This document shows, piece by piece, positions 43,987 through 52,065 of a DNA stretch of 64,000 nucleotides. A program made the position numbers and the translations under genes. Within the stretch, counting starts at the first letter, position 1; every line of letters begins with the position of its first letter. This DNA comes from Streptomyces sp. F001. GTDB lineage: Bacteria > Actinomycetota > Actinomycetes > Streptomycetales > Streptomycetaceae. The notes beneath the pieces are model-generated. The model saw only the letters and a list, made by a program, of their open reading frames with translations. It was not told where the DNA came from and searched no databases. Where the stretch lies: the NCBI RefSeq assembly GCF_004187715.1, contig NZ_QZWF01000015.1, forward strand, positions 1 through 64,000. The letters are read 5' to 3'.

Positions 43987-45270
43987 ATGGCCATGGACGC
44001 CATCTCCGTCATCCGCACCAAGCGGGACCGCGGTGAGCTCAGCGACGAGCAGATCGACTGGGTCATCGACGCGTACACGCGCGGCGAGGTCGCCGACGAG
44101 CAGATGTCGGCCCTCGCGATGGCCATCCTGCTCAACGGCATGAACCGCCGTGAGATCGCCCGCTGGACCGCCGCGATGATCGCTTCCGGCGAGCGCATGG
44201 ACTTCTCGTCGCTGTCCCGTCCGACGGCGGACAAGCACTCGACGGGCGGGGTGGGCGACAAGATCACCCTCCCGCTGGCCCCGCTGGTGGCGGCCTGCGG
44301 TGCGGCCGTCCCGCAGCTGTCGGGCCGGGGCCTCGGCCACACGGGCGGCACACTGGACAAGCTGGAGTCGATCCCCGGCTGGCGGGCCCTGCTCTCCAAC
44401 GAGGAGATGCTGTCGGTCCTGGACGGCGTCGGCGCCGTGATCTGCGCGGCGGGCGACGGCCTGGCCCCGGCGGACAAGAAGCTGTACGCACTGCGCGACG
44501 TGACCGGCACGGTGGAGGCGATCCCGCTGATCGCCTCGTCGATCATGTCCAAGAAGATCGCTGAGGGCACGGGCTCGCTGGTCCTGGACGTGAAGGTCGG
44601 CACGGGCGCCTTCATGAAGACGATCGAGGACGCGCGCGAGCTGGCGTCCACGATGGTGGGCCTGGGCACGGACCATGGGGTCAGGACGGTCGCGCTCCTG
44701 ACGGACATGTCGACGCCGCTCGGCCTGACGGCGGGCAACGCGCTGGAGGTCCGCGAGTCGGTCGAGGTCCTGGCGGGCGGCGGGCCTTCCGACGTGGTGG
44801 AGCTGACGCTGGCCCTGGCCCGCGAGATGCTCGACGCGGCGGGCGTCCGCGATGCCGACCCGGCGAAGGCACTGGCCGACGGCTCCGCGATGGACGTCTG
44901 GCGCCGCATGATCGCGGCCCAGGGCGGCGACCCGGACGCCCCGCTGCCCACGTCGAAGGAACAGCACGTGGTGAAGGCGGCGACGTCGGGTGTCCTGACC
45001 CGCCTCGACGCCTACGACATCGGCATCGCCGCGTGGCGCCTGGGCGCCGGCCGCGCCCGCAAGGAGGACCCGGTGCAGGCCGCCGCGGGCGTCGAGCTGC
45101 ACGCCAAGCCGGGCGACAAGGTGAGGGAGGGCCAGCCGCTGCTGACGCTCCACACGGACACGCCGGAGCGGTTCGCGTATGCGCTGGAGGCGGTGGAAGG
45201 TTCGTACGACATCGGGGCGCCGGGCACGGACTTCACGGCTTCGCCCGTTGTGCTGGAACGTATTGCCTGA
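43987..45270 (+). CDS. deoA: Thymidine/pyrimidine-nucleoside phosphorylase
   Basis: A 427-aa protein from ATG 43987 (GGAAGGAAAG upstream). Motifs: RPTADKHSTGGVGDKITLPL (the phosphorylase signature with phosphate-contact residues), GRGLGHTGGTLDKLESIPG, DVTGTVEAIPLIASSIMSKK and the PYNP C-terminal domain (VELHAKPGDKVREGQPLLTL). It splits thymidine, deoxyuridine or uridine to base and (deoxy)ribose-1-phosphate. With deaminases, the importer and deoC elsewhere in the window it completes nucleoside catabolism. The Lys in KHSTGG and the length are normal for the family. Confidence 0.94.
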   Translation: MAMDAISVIRTKRDRGELSDEQIDWVIDAYTRGEVADEQMSALAMAILLNGMNRREIARWTAAMIASGERMDFSSLSRPTADKHSTGGVGDKITLPLAPLVAACGAAVPQLSGRGLGHTGGTLDKLESIPGWRALLSNEEMLSVLDGVGAVICAAGDGLAPADKKLYALRDVTGTVEAIPLIASSIMSKKIAEGTGSLVLDVKVGTGAFMKTIEDARELASTMVGLGTDHGVRTVALLTDMSTPLGLTAGNALEVRESVEVLAGGGPSDVVELTLALAREMLDAAGVRDADPAKALADGSAMDVWRRMIAAQGGDPDAPLPTSKEQHVVKAATSGVLTRLDAYDIGIAAWRLGAGRARKEDPVQAAAGVELHAKPGDKVREGQPLLTLHTDTPERFAYALEAVEGSYDIGAPGTDFTASPVVLERIA

Positions 45271-45292
45271 CCAGGTGGTTTCCCTTTCGGGT

Positions 45293-45326
45293 GAACGGGA
45301 TCGGTGGACCTGCGCCGGTCCCGTTC
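45293..45326. terminator. Terminator after deoA
   Basis: GAACGGGATCGG (45293-45304) pairs with CCGGTCCCGTTC (45315-45326) with one G-U pair, 10-base loop, ending the importer-cdd-deoA operon. Confidence 0.7.
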
Positions 45327-45364
45327 GGCATGCTGGGACCGGTGATGACCGATTGGAGACCGCC

Positions 45365-45955
45365 ATGAGCGCACTCGCCGCCGAGTCCGGTGCCCCTGGG
45401 GACACGGGCTGGGACGAGATCGTCCGTGTCTGGGAGGAGACGGACGCTCCCGAGGGCAGCAAGGTGGAGATCATTGAAGGGGTCGTCACCGTGCCGCCTC
45501 CGCCGTCCAAGGACCACAACACCACGGCAGCCCTGTTGCAGCGGCGCTTGTACACGAAGATCCCTGAGTCCTGGGAGATCTATCAGACGCTGGGACTGGA
45601 AGTGCCGGGCATCTCGGACCTGTTCGTCCCCGATCTCGCGGTGCTGCCTGTGTCGTCGGTGTTGGGCAAGGGGAACCGGGTTCCTGCGGATGAGGCCGAG
45701 CTGGTCGTGGAGATCACATCGAAGAGAAATGCCAACCACGACCGCATCAAGAAGGTGCATGGCTACGCCCGAGCCGGGGTGCCGCTCTACCTCCTGCTGG
45801 ACCCCTGGCACAGCGACCGTCCCACAGCGACGCTTTACGGGGTGCCTCAGGACGGAACGTACCGCGTCCTCGCCTCGGTGGAGTACGGCGAGAAGCTGAC
45901 GTTGCCCACGCCCTTCGAGCTGGACATTGATACGAGCGTCTTCCCTCTGGGCTGA
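45365..45955 (+). CDS. Uma2 family endonuclease-like protein (DUF820)
   Basis: A 196-aa protein from ATG 45365. The order VEIIEGVVTVPPPPSKDHN, SDLFVPDLAVLPV, ELVVEITSKRNANHDRIKKV and GVPLYLLLDPW is the Uma2/DUF820 pattern, with PD-(D/E)xK-like residues Asp (PDLAVL), Glu and Lys (VEITSK). The family is very common and multi-copy in Streptomyces; its cellular role is not established. The gene is transcribed alone after the deoA terminator. Confidence 0.88.
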   Translation: MSALAAESGAPGDTGWDEIVRVWEETDAPEGSKVEIIEGVVTVPPPPSKDHNTTAALLQRRLYTKIPESWEIYQTLGLEVPGISDLFVPDLAVLPVSSVLGKGNRVPADEAELVVEITSKRNANHDRIKKVHGYARAGVPLYLLLDPWHSDRPTATLYGVPQDGTYRVLASVEYGEKLTLPTPFELDIDTSVFPLG

Positions 45956-45968
45956 GCACTCTGCTTGC

Positions 45969-46889
45969 TCAGCCCAGCAACGTCGCGACCACCACGAGCA
46001 CCGGCACGGCCAGCAGCGTCGACAACAGGATCGCCTCCCGCGCCAGCGTCTCGCCCACCCGGTAGCGGCTCGCGTACGTGAAGAGGTTCTGGGCGGCCGG
46101 CAGTGCCGACGTCACCACCACGTCGAGCAGGGCCGCACCGCGCAGGCCGAAGACGCCCGCCGCCAATGCCCAGGCGGCGAGCGGCTGGACGACCGACTTG
46201 AGGCCCACGGCGAGAAGCACCGCGCCCCGTTCCGCGCCGCGCAGCGGAAGCGTGCTGCCGCGCAGGGAGATGCCGAAGGCGAGGAGTACGGCGGGGACCG
46301 ACATGTTCCCGATCAAAGTCAGCGGATCCATGATCGGGCCCGGAAGCTCCACGCCCGCCGCCGACACCGCCACCCCGGCCAGCGAACCCACCGCAATCGG
46401 ATTGCGCAGCGGAGTCAGCAGGCGTTTCCACAGCGGCCCCTGCCCACCTCCGCCGGTCAGATCCAGGATCGTCAACGCGACGGGTGTGACCCCGACGAGC
46501 TGGAACAGCAGTACCGGCGCCACCAGCGACGCATCGCCCAGCACGTACACGGCGATAGGGATGCCCAGATTGCCGGAGTTGACGTAGCTCGAGCACAGCG
46601 CGCCGATCGTCGTACGCCCCACACCCCAGCGGCGTACGACCCCCACCGCCACGAAGACCGCCGCCACCGCTGCCGTGCTCAACGCCGTGATCAGTAGGCG
46701 GCTGGAGAAGATCACCGACAGATCGGTCCGCGCGAGCGTGGTGAAGAGCAGGGCCGGTGACGCCACGTGGAAGGCGAGCTTGGTGAGCACCTCGCGGCCC
46801 TGATCACCGAGGTGGCCGCCACGGCCGATCGCGTAGCCCACACCGATGACGACGGCGATGACCGCGAACCCGCTCAACACCCCCTGCAT
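45969..46889 (-). CDS. AEC family transporter (auxin efflux carrier-like permease)
   Basis: A 306-aa membrane protein from ATG 46889 (GGAGG five bases upstream). Ten hydrophobic segments are arranged in two halves: VLSGFAVIAVVIGVGYAIGR, LAFHVASPALLFTTLARTDL, YVNSGNLGIPIAVYVLGDAS with the conserved Asn-Ser-Gly-Asn-Leu-Gly-Ile-Pro, MSVPAVLLAFGISLRGS and SALPAAQNLFTYASRY. Such carriers move organic acids or malate-like anions; substrate unknown. Convergent with the Uma2 gene, only 13 bp apart. Confidence 0.9.
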   Translation of the reverse strand: MQGVLSGFAVIAVVIGVGYAIGRGGHLGDQGREVLTKLAFHVASPALLFTTLARTDLSVIFSSRLLITALSTAAVAAVFVAVGVVRRWGVGRTTIGALCSSYVNSGNLGIPIAVYVLGDASLVAPVLLFQLVGVTPVALTILDLTGGGGQGPLWKRLLTPLRNPIAVGSLAGVAVSAAGVELPGPIMDPLTLIGNMSVPAVLLAFGISLRGSTLPLRGAERGAVLLAVGLKSVVQPLAAWALAAGVFGLRGAALLDVVVTSALPAAQNLFTYASRYRVGETLAREAILLSTLLAVPVLVVVATLLG

Positions 46890-47045
46890 CGCGCCTCCGT
46901 GGCGGGCCGGAAAGCGTCGGGCAGCATGCGCGGTGGCGATCCATGGGGCATACAGCCAACCCTCCGGGGCAGGAGGGCGGCGGGTCAATGTGATCCTGAA
47001 CTGCGGACACCCGGCGGTCTGCGGCAGCCCACGACCTCGGCCCCG

Positions 47046-47432
47046 ATGAATTCCACCTGCCCGCCCGGTCTACCGCATGTGAATGCCATGCCACCCGCCG
47101 AAATCGTGCTCGCCGGCCCTGTCACCCGGGATGAGGTGACCGGGCTCTGCGATGACGTGCGGGCGTTGTTGCAGGCCACTGGGGCGGCGGTCGTGGTGTG
47201 TGACGTCGGAGGGCTCGGGCCGCCGGGGCTGGCCGCCGTGGATCTGCTGGCGCGGCTGGAGTTGGCGGCCAAGCGGGCCGGGGGGAGGATCCGGCTGCGG
47301 GATCCCGATCCTGCCCTACACGCCCTCCTCGACCTGGTCGGCCTCCGCTTCGAGATGGAGGGGCAGCCCGAACAGCGGGAACCAGCGCTTGGTGTCGAGG
47401 AAACAGTGGAACCCGGTGATCCGGCCGTCTGA
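47046..47432 (+). CDS. STAS-domain protein overlapping a sigma gene
   Basis: About 128 aa from ATG 47046; GTG 47079 and ATG 47088 are equally possible starts. EIVLAGPVTRDEVTGLCDDV, AAVVVCDVGGLGPPGLAAVD and LLARLELAAKRAGGRIRLRD match a STAS fold, as in anti-sigma-factor antagonists, but the usual phosphorylated Ser after Asp is not obvious (VGGLGPPG). The last 117 bases (47316-47432) run antisense over the C-terminus of the convergent sigma-factor gene, yet still give a coherent acidic tail. A link to sigma regulation is possible but unproven. Confidence 0.75.
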   Translation: MNSTCPPGLPHVNAMPPAEIVLAGPVTRDEVTGLCDDVRALLQATGAAVVVCDVGGLGPPGLAAVDLLARLELAAKRAGGRIRLRDPDPALHALLDLVGLRFEMEGQPEQREPALGVEETVEPGDPAV

Positions 47433-48332
47433 GATCTCCAGTACCTGCACGGCCCAGGGAGTGAAGCCGCCCGCCTCGGGGTCCGGCTTGTACTGGGCGA
47501 AGCCTGGCAACCCGTTGACCTGGACCGGCACCAGACGCGAGCCCGCGCAGGGGGCGCCGAGCGTCGTCATGAAGCCCGTGATGTCCTTGACACCGGTCAG
47601 CCACAGGTCGAAGGGCGGCATCGTCATGACGGCGTCCTCGTGCAGCAGGGCCGTGAGCGCCGTCATGTCGTAGCCCTCGAAGGCCGCGACATACCGCTCC
47701 AGAAGCTTCTGCTGCTCCTCGTCCAAGGGATCGGAGAGCGCCGCCTCGGCGCCCTTGTCCTCCCGCTCCGCGAGGGTCGCGCGGGCCCGCTGCAGGGCGC
47801 TGTTGACCGACGCGACCGACGTGCCGAGGAGCTCGGCGACCTCGCTCGCCTTCCAGGCCAGCACCTCGCGCAGGATCAGCACCGCCCGCTGCTTGGGCGG
47901 CAGCTGCTGCAGGGCCGCCATGAAGGCAAGGCGCACCGACTCCTTGGCGACCGCCGCCTCGGCCGGGTCGTCGGTCGTGGGCAGCACGCGGCTGTCCGGC
48001 ACCGGCTCCAGCCAGGTGTTGTCCGGGCGGGGGGACAGGGCCGCCTGGGCAAGCGGCGTCGACTCGGAGAGATCCATCGGCCTGGCCCGCTTGTTGCCCG
48101 CGTTCAGCATGTCCAGGCAGACGTTCGTCGCGATCCGGTAGAGCCAGGAGCGGATGCTGGAGCGCCCCTCGAACTTGTCGAAGCTGCGCCAGGCACGGAC
48201 CAGGGTGTCCTGCACCGCGTCCTCGGCCTCGAAGGAGGAGCCGAGCATGCGGTAGCAGTAGCCGGTCAGCTCGACTCGGTGCTTTTCCAGTGTGGCGTCG
48301 AGGTCCGTTGTCGTCGCCGTGCCGTTGCTCAT
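47316..48332 (-). CDS. ECF sigma factor with SnoaL-like C-terminal domain (SigG/SigX5-like)
   Basis: A 338-aa protein from ATG 48332. Region 2: ELTGYCYRMLGSSFEAEDAV, DTLVRAWRSFDKFEGRSSIR, WLYRIATNVCLDML. Region 4: LQQLPPKQRAVLILREVLAW and AELLGTSVASVNSALQRARA. From about residue 210 a SnoaL-like domain follows (LLERYVAAFEGYDMTALTAL, HEDAVMTMPPFDLWLTG). In this ECF class, the C-terminal domain replaces a separate anti-sigma factor and modulates activity. The MTMPP motif is intact. The stop lies inside the convergent STAS gene. Confidence 0.9.
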   Translation of the reverse strand: MSNGTATTTDLDATLEKHRVELTGYCYRMLGSSFEAEDAVQDTLVRAWRSFDKFEGRSSIRSWLYRIATNVCLDMLNAGNKRARPMDLSESTPLAQAALSPRPDNTWLEPVPDSRVLPTTDDPAEAAVAKESVRLAFMAALQQLPPKQRAVLILREVLAWKASEVAELLGTSVASVNSALQRARATLAEREDKGAEAALSDPLDEEQQKLLERYVAAFEGYDMTALTALLHEDAVMTMPPFDLWLTGVKDITGFMTTLGAPCAGSRLVPVQVNGLPGFAQYKPDPEAGGFTPWAVQVLEISDGRITGFHCFLDTKRWFPLFGLPLHLEAEADQVEEGV

Positions 48333-48587
48333 CGTCCACCCACCCCTGTGGCCGTCCTGCGGTGCGCCTTTGCGCCCAGCACTTCGGAAGCTACCGCAGC
48401 CCACTGACAATGGCCCCCGGAGTGGGAAAAGGGGCAGGTCAGATGGGGTGAGTGGGGAGATGTGCGGCGTTGCGCCGGGCCAGGGGGTGGGTCGCGCAGC
48501 CCGGCGCTGGAAGGGTGCCGCCGCGCCCACCCGTGCCGCCCTGGGGCCCTCAGGCCCTTAATGCACTGCCCGCGGCAGATCGACCGG
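48333..48587. other. Intergenic sequence between the sigma gene and copy B of the repeat
   Basis: About 255 bp between the sigma-factor start and the dispersed element. I see no supported gene. It should contain the sigma-factor promoter. Confidence 0.4.
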
Positions 48588-48790
48588 TCCCGCAGTCGCG
48601 CACGGCGGGAAGGGGACGTGTCGGGGGGTGTCCGCCCGCAGCGGCTGCCGCAAACGCCCGGCACCCCGCCAGGAACCAGCCCGGCAGACCGAGGACGGAC
48701 ACCCCCGGCGCGGCCCCGACCTACCCACAGCCGGAAGGCGCGACAGCAACCAAGCACCCACCTGAGCAGGCCGCTGCAGGCACCCCCGCC
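48588..48790 (-). repeat. Dispersed hairpin element, copy B
   Basis: Reverse complement matches copy A at 37946-38150 over about 200 bp at roughly 85 percent by eye, with the same pair of stems (TGTCCG...CGGACA and CTGCCG...CGGCAG) and a different loop between them. It lies directly downstream of the minus-strand MFS stop, in the same orientation relative to that gene as copy A has to BMP copy 1. Confidence 0.85.
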
Positions 48791-48833
48791 TACGCCACCT
48801 GAGCAGGCCGCCGCAGGCACCCCCGCCTACGCC
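48760..48833. repeat. 37-bp tandem duplication at the MFS gene end
   Basis: Two adjacent copies of a 37-bp unit (48760-48796 and 48797-48833) differ at one base. The second copy contains the stop codon of the MFS gene (48827-48829) and the first overlaps the start of repeat copy B. Confidence 0.9.
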
Positions 48834-50098
48834 ACCCGCGCAGCCACCCGAGCCGCCCGCGAGCCCAGCACGGTGATCCCCACAACCCCCAGCACCGCCA
48901 GCAGCCCGACTCCGACCGTCCCGGCCCAGCCGCCCGCGTGGAAGGCGATCGCCCCCACCGTGCTGCCCGCGCTGGACCCCACGTAGTACGCCGACTGGTA
49001 CAGCGCCGCCGCCTGGGCGCGCCCCTGCGTGGCCGTCTTGCTGACCGCGGACGACGCGACCGCGTGCCCCGCGAAGAAGCCGCCGGTGATCAGGACCAGA
49101 CCCAGCAGGACCAGCGGCAGCGACCCCGCCAGGGACAGCAGCAGACCCGTCGCCGTGGTGCCGCCCGCCAGGTAGAGCGCACCCCGGCGGCCGAGCCGGC
49201 CGACCAGCCGGCCCGCGGCCGACGCCGACACCGTACCGACCAGGTAGACCAGGAAGATCGAGCCGACGATGCCCTGGGGGAGCGAGAACGGGTCCTCGGT
49301 CAGGCGGTAGCCGATCACCGTGTAGACGCCGCCGAACACCGTCATGAACAGGGCACCGATCGCGTACAGACGGCGCAGCAGCGGGTCGGCGAGGTGGGCG
49401 CGGACCGTGCCGGCCAGGACACGCGGGCGCAGCGAGCCCGGCGTGAAGTGCTTCGGCGCCGGGAGCAGGAGGCGGAAGGCGATCGCGCAGGCCACGGCCA
49501 CCACTCCGAGGGCGCCGAGCGCGACCCGCCAGCCCCACTCCTGCGCCACCCAGCCGGTGATGACCCGGCCGCTCATCCCGCCGACGCTGTTGCCCGCGAC
49601 GAACAGGCCGATCGCGGTGACCAGCGCCCTGGGCCGGACCTCCTCCGCGAGATACGCGGTCGCCGACGCCGGCAGCCCGGCCAGCGCCGCGCCCTGCACC
49701 GCCCGCAGTGCCACCAGCGCGCCCATCGAGGGAGCGAAGGGGACCAGCAGGGCGACCGTCACCGCGACCGCCAGCGACGCGGTCATGACCGTACGCCGCC
49801 CGAAGCGCTCCGACAGGGCGCTCATCGGGAGGACGAACAGCGCCAGAGCGCCGGTCGAGGCTGCCACCGTCCAGCTGGCCTCGCTCGCCGTCACACCGAA
49901 GTCCCCCGACATCAGGGGGAGCAGAGCCTGCGTGGAGTAGAGAAGCGCGAAGGTCGCGACACCCGCGAGGAAGAGAGCGAGGCTCATCCGCCGGTAGCCG
50001 GGCCCGCCGGGGGCCATACGGGAATCGGCGGCAGAAACGGCAGGAACAGAGGCAGCGGCGCCCACGATCGTGGACGCCCCGGTATCGGCGGGGTTCAT
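48827..50098 (-). CDS. MFS transporter, YnfM-like drug or inner-membrane exporter
   Basis: A 423-aa protein from ATG 50098 with 12 predicted membrane segments. MFS motif A-like sequence SALSERFGRRTVMTASLAVA follows segment 2; LFVAGNSVGGMSGRVITGWV matches the YnfM/arabinose-efflux-like group. It is divergent from a LysR regulator gene (63 bp between starts), the classic arrangement for a regulated efflux pump. The C-terminal codons lie within a duplicated 37-bp unit. Confidence 0.9.
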   Translation of the reverse strand: MNPADTGASTIVGAAASVPAVSAADSRMAPGGPGYRRMSLALFLAGVATFALLYSTQALLPLMSGDFGVTASEASWTVAASTGALALFVLPMSALSERFGRRTVMTASLAVAVTVALLVPFAPSMGALVALRAVQGAALAGLPASATAYLAEEVRPRALVTAIGLFVAGNSVGGMSGRVITGWVAQEWGWRVALGALGVVAVACAIAFRLLLPAPKHFTPGSLRPRVLAGTVRAHLADPLLRRLYAIGALFMTVFGGVYTVIGYRLTEDPFSLPQGIVGSIFLVYLVGTVSASAAGRLVGRLGRRGALYLAGGTTATGLLLSLAGSLPLVLLGLVLITGGFFAGHAVASSAVSKTATQGRAQAAALYQSAYYVGSSAGSTVGAIAFHAGGWAGTVGVGLLAVLGVVGITVLGSRAARVAARVA

Positions 50099-50130
50099 AC
50101 CTCGAACCTAAGGACCCCACCATTCATCCG

Positions 50131-50143
50131 TCCAATGCATGGA
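50131..50143. promoter_or_regulatory. Candidate LysR operator
   Basis: TCCAATGCATGGA fits the LysR T-N11-A form with partial dyad symmetry and sits in the 63-bp gap between the divergent MFS and LysR genes. CATAAT at 50149-50154 resembles a -10 element or lies just before the LysR start. Confidence 0.45.
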
Positions 50144-50161
50144 ATTGCCATAATCGTTCCC

Positions 50162-51115
50162 ATGAAGCATCAGCAGAGGTCACAGGCTCGACTGTCACCA
50201 AGCAGTGACACAGAAGACATCGTCGCGCTGCTCGCGCCGCGCCTGGCTCACTTCGCGGGAGTCGCCCGCACCGAGCACGTCACCCGCGCCGCGCAGGAGA
50301 TGAACGTCCCTCAGTCGACCCTCTCGCGCGCCATGGTGCGCCTCGAACAGGACCTGGGCGTCGACCTGTTCGCCCGGCGCGGCCGGACCGTGTCGCTGAC
50401 GACCGCCGGCCGGACCTTCCTCGCGTCCGTCGAACGCGCCCTCGCCGAGATCGAGCGGGCGGCCGAGGAGGTGCGCGCCGACGCCGACCCGGCCACCGGG
50501 AAGGTTGCGTTCGGTTTTCTGCACACCATGGGCGCCGAGACCGTGCCCGGCCTGCTGCACGCCTTCCGGGCCGACCACCCGGGGGTCCGGTTCAGCCTCG
50601 TCCAGAACTACGGCGAGGCGATGCTGGAGCGGCTGCGCGCGGGGGAGCTGGACCTGTGTCTGACCTCGCCCGTCCCGGACGCCCCCGGCCTGGTCGCCCG
50701 CCGCCTCGACGAACAGAAACTGCGCCTCGTCGTCCCGGCCGACCACCGTCTGGCCGGCCGTCGGCGGATCCGGCTGGCCGAGGCCGCCGAGGAGATGTTC
50801 GTGACTCTGGAACCCGGCTACGGCATGCGCCGGATCACCGACGACCTGTGCCAGGAGGCCGGTTTCAAGCCGCGGATCGCCTTCGAGGGCGAGGAGGCGG
50901 AGACGCTGAGAGGGCTCGTCGCCGCAGGTCTCGGGGTCGCGCTGCTGCCGCCGCCGGCGGTGCCGCGTCCAGGTGTCGTCGAGCTGACGGTCACCGCCCC
51001 GCGCGCGGCGCGCGAGATCGGCGTCGCCTGGCTGGACGGCCGCCCGGACACACCCCCGGTGGCGGCGTTCAAGAAGTTCCTGCTGTCACGACGCGGGCAT
51101 CTGCTGCCCGACTGA
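50162..51115 (+). CDS. LysR family transcriptional regulator
   Basis: A 317-aa protein from ATG 50162; an ATG at 50135 is also in frame. The winged helix-turn-helix lies at about 30-90 (HFAGVARTEHVTRAAQEMNV, STLSRAMVRLEQDLGVDLFA, RGRTVSLTTAGRTFL). The effector domain has VAFGFLHTMGAETVPGLLHA and GELDLCLTSPVPDAPGL. It resembles regulators of the YnfL type that control the neighbouring MFS exporter. Likely autoregulated through the shared gap. Confidence 0.92.
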   Translation: MKHQQRSQARLSPSSDTEDIVALLAPRLAHFAGVARTEHVTRAAQEMNVPQSTLSRAMVRLEQDLGVDLFARRGRTVSLTTAGRTFLASVERALAEIERAAEEVRADADPATGKVAFGFLHTMGAETVPGLLHAFRADHPGVRFSLVQNYGEAMLERLRAGELDLCLTSPVPDAPGLVARRLDEQKLRLVVPADHRLAGRRRIRLAEAAEEMFVTLEPGYGMRRITDDLCQEAGFKPRIAFEGEEAETLRGLVAAGLGVALLPPPAVPRPGVVELTVTAPRAAREIGVAWLDGRPDTPPVAAFKKFLLSRRGHLLPD

Positions 51116-51131
51116 GCCGTCCTGTCACCCT

Positions 51132-51185
51132 CAGGCGAAGCAGGCGAAGCAGGCGAAGCAGGCGAAGCAGGCGAAGCAGGCGGAC
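51132..51185. repeat. 9-bp tandem repeat (VNTR-like)
   Basis: Five perfect copies of CAGGCGAAG (51132-51176) and a sixth partial copy, in the gap between the LysR stop and the convergent hydrolase stop. A length polymorphism is likely. It is outside both genes. Confidence 0.95.
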
Positions 51186-51190
51186 AGGCC

Positions 51191-51952
51191 CTACCGCCGC
51201 AGCGACCGGCCGAACCCCGCGGCCAGCGGCATCCGCAGCCCCAGCGGCGGCGGTGCGGCGAGCGCGTCCTGGACCGGACGGGAGAGGGGGTGCCCGAACA
51301 GCGCTCCCATGGTGAAGTCCTCGGCAAGGGCCAGTACTTCGTCGCGGTGCTGGTGCAACCCGTGCCGGTCGGAGTGGACTTCGAAGCGGCAGACGTCCCG
51401 GTTCACCTTCTTCGCGCGGGCCGCGTACCGGAAGGACAGTTCGGGGTCGGTGCGCTCGTCGTTGGTGCCGTGCACGATCAGCACCTGCCGGCCGACGAGC
51501 TGTTTCACCGGTTCGGGTGGCGCCGCGACATCGTCCTCCGGCAGCCAAGGGGCGAGCGCCAGCACGGAGCTGACGGCCTCGTGGCCACCCGCGTGCAGCG
51601 CGGCCCGCCCGCCCATGTCGATGCCGGCCAGGCAGACCGGGACGTCTCCGTAGCGCCGTACCGCTTCGTCGGCCGCCCAGGAGGCGTCGCGGGCGAGATG
51701 GGCCTCGTTGCCGTTCCAGCCGCGGTAGCGGTAGTGCACGACGTGCGCGACCAGACCCTCGTCGTGGCCGGCGCGCACCAGGCGGCGCCCCAGCCCCCGT
51801 ACGGACGCGGCCGCGAGCAGGGGGGACGGCCGGCGGGCGGAGACCTCGTCGCCGCCCGGGAGCAGCAGCACCACTCCGTTCACCGCCGTCGGTTCCGGAC
51901 CGAGCGCCCGCCCCAGCCGGGGCGCGCGGACCGGCGTCACTTCCTGTGCCAT
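51191..51952 (-). CDS. Alpha/beta hydrolase fold protein with Asp at the nucleophile position
   Basis: A 253-aa protein from ATG 51952. An alpha/beta hydrolase core is clear: VNGVVLLLPGGDEVSARRPS, then VCLAGIDMGGRAALHAGG at the nucleophile elbow, VLIVHGTNDERTDPE (acid) and HSDRHGLHQHRDEVL (His). In serine hydrolases the elbow is G-x-S-x-G; here it is G-I-D-M-G, as in haloalkane dehalogenases and epoxide hydrolases, which use Asp. Without a cap domain of normal size it could also be non-catalytic. Function unknown. Confidence 0.82.
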   Translation of the reverse strand: MAQEVTPVRAPRLGRALGPEPTAVNGVVLLLPGGDEVSARRPSPLLAAASVRGLGRRLVRAGHDEGLVAHVVHYRYRGWNGNEAHLARDASWAADEAVRRYGDVPVCLAGIDMGGRAALHAGGHEAVSSVLALAPWLPEDDVAAPPEPVKQLVGRQVLIVHGTNDERTDPELSFRYAARAKKVNRDVCRFEVHSDRHGLHQHRDEVLALAEDFTMGALFGHPLSRPVQDALAAPPPLGLRMPLAAGFGRSLRR

Positions 51953-52037
51953 GACAGAACAGTGTCAGAAGCGCCGGTGTACACCACCCGTCCGCACGGT
52001 CACCGTTACGTATCGACGGTTTCGCACAACCGGCGAT

Positions 52038-52049
52038 CTACGCGCGTAG
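52038..52049. promoter_or_regulatory. Nucleoside-regulon operator, site 4
   Basis: CTACGCGCGTAG, a perfect palindrome, lies 16 bp before the adenosine deaminase ATG. Its last bases run into the AGGAG of that gene, so binding here would block transcription start or elongation. Confidence 0.78.
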
Positions 52050-52065
52050 GAGTTAGAGTGCGGAA

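Noticed and set aside
48558..50123. A 521-codon minus-strand frame over the MFS gene and repeat copy B
   Set aside because: It is out of frame with the transporter, whose membrane segments and motif A are in the other frame, and it reads through the repeat.
51132..51185. Possible CRISPR array
   Set aside because: The 9-bp units are directly adjacent with no spacers; it is a simple tandem repeat. No cas gene is present in the window.
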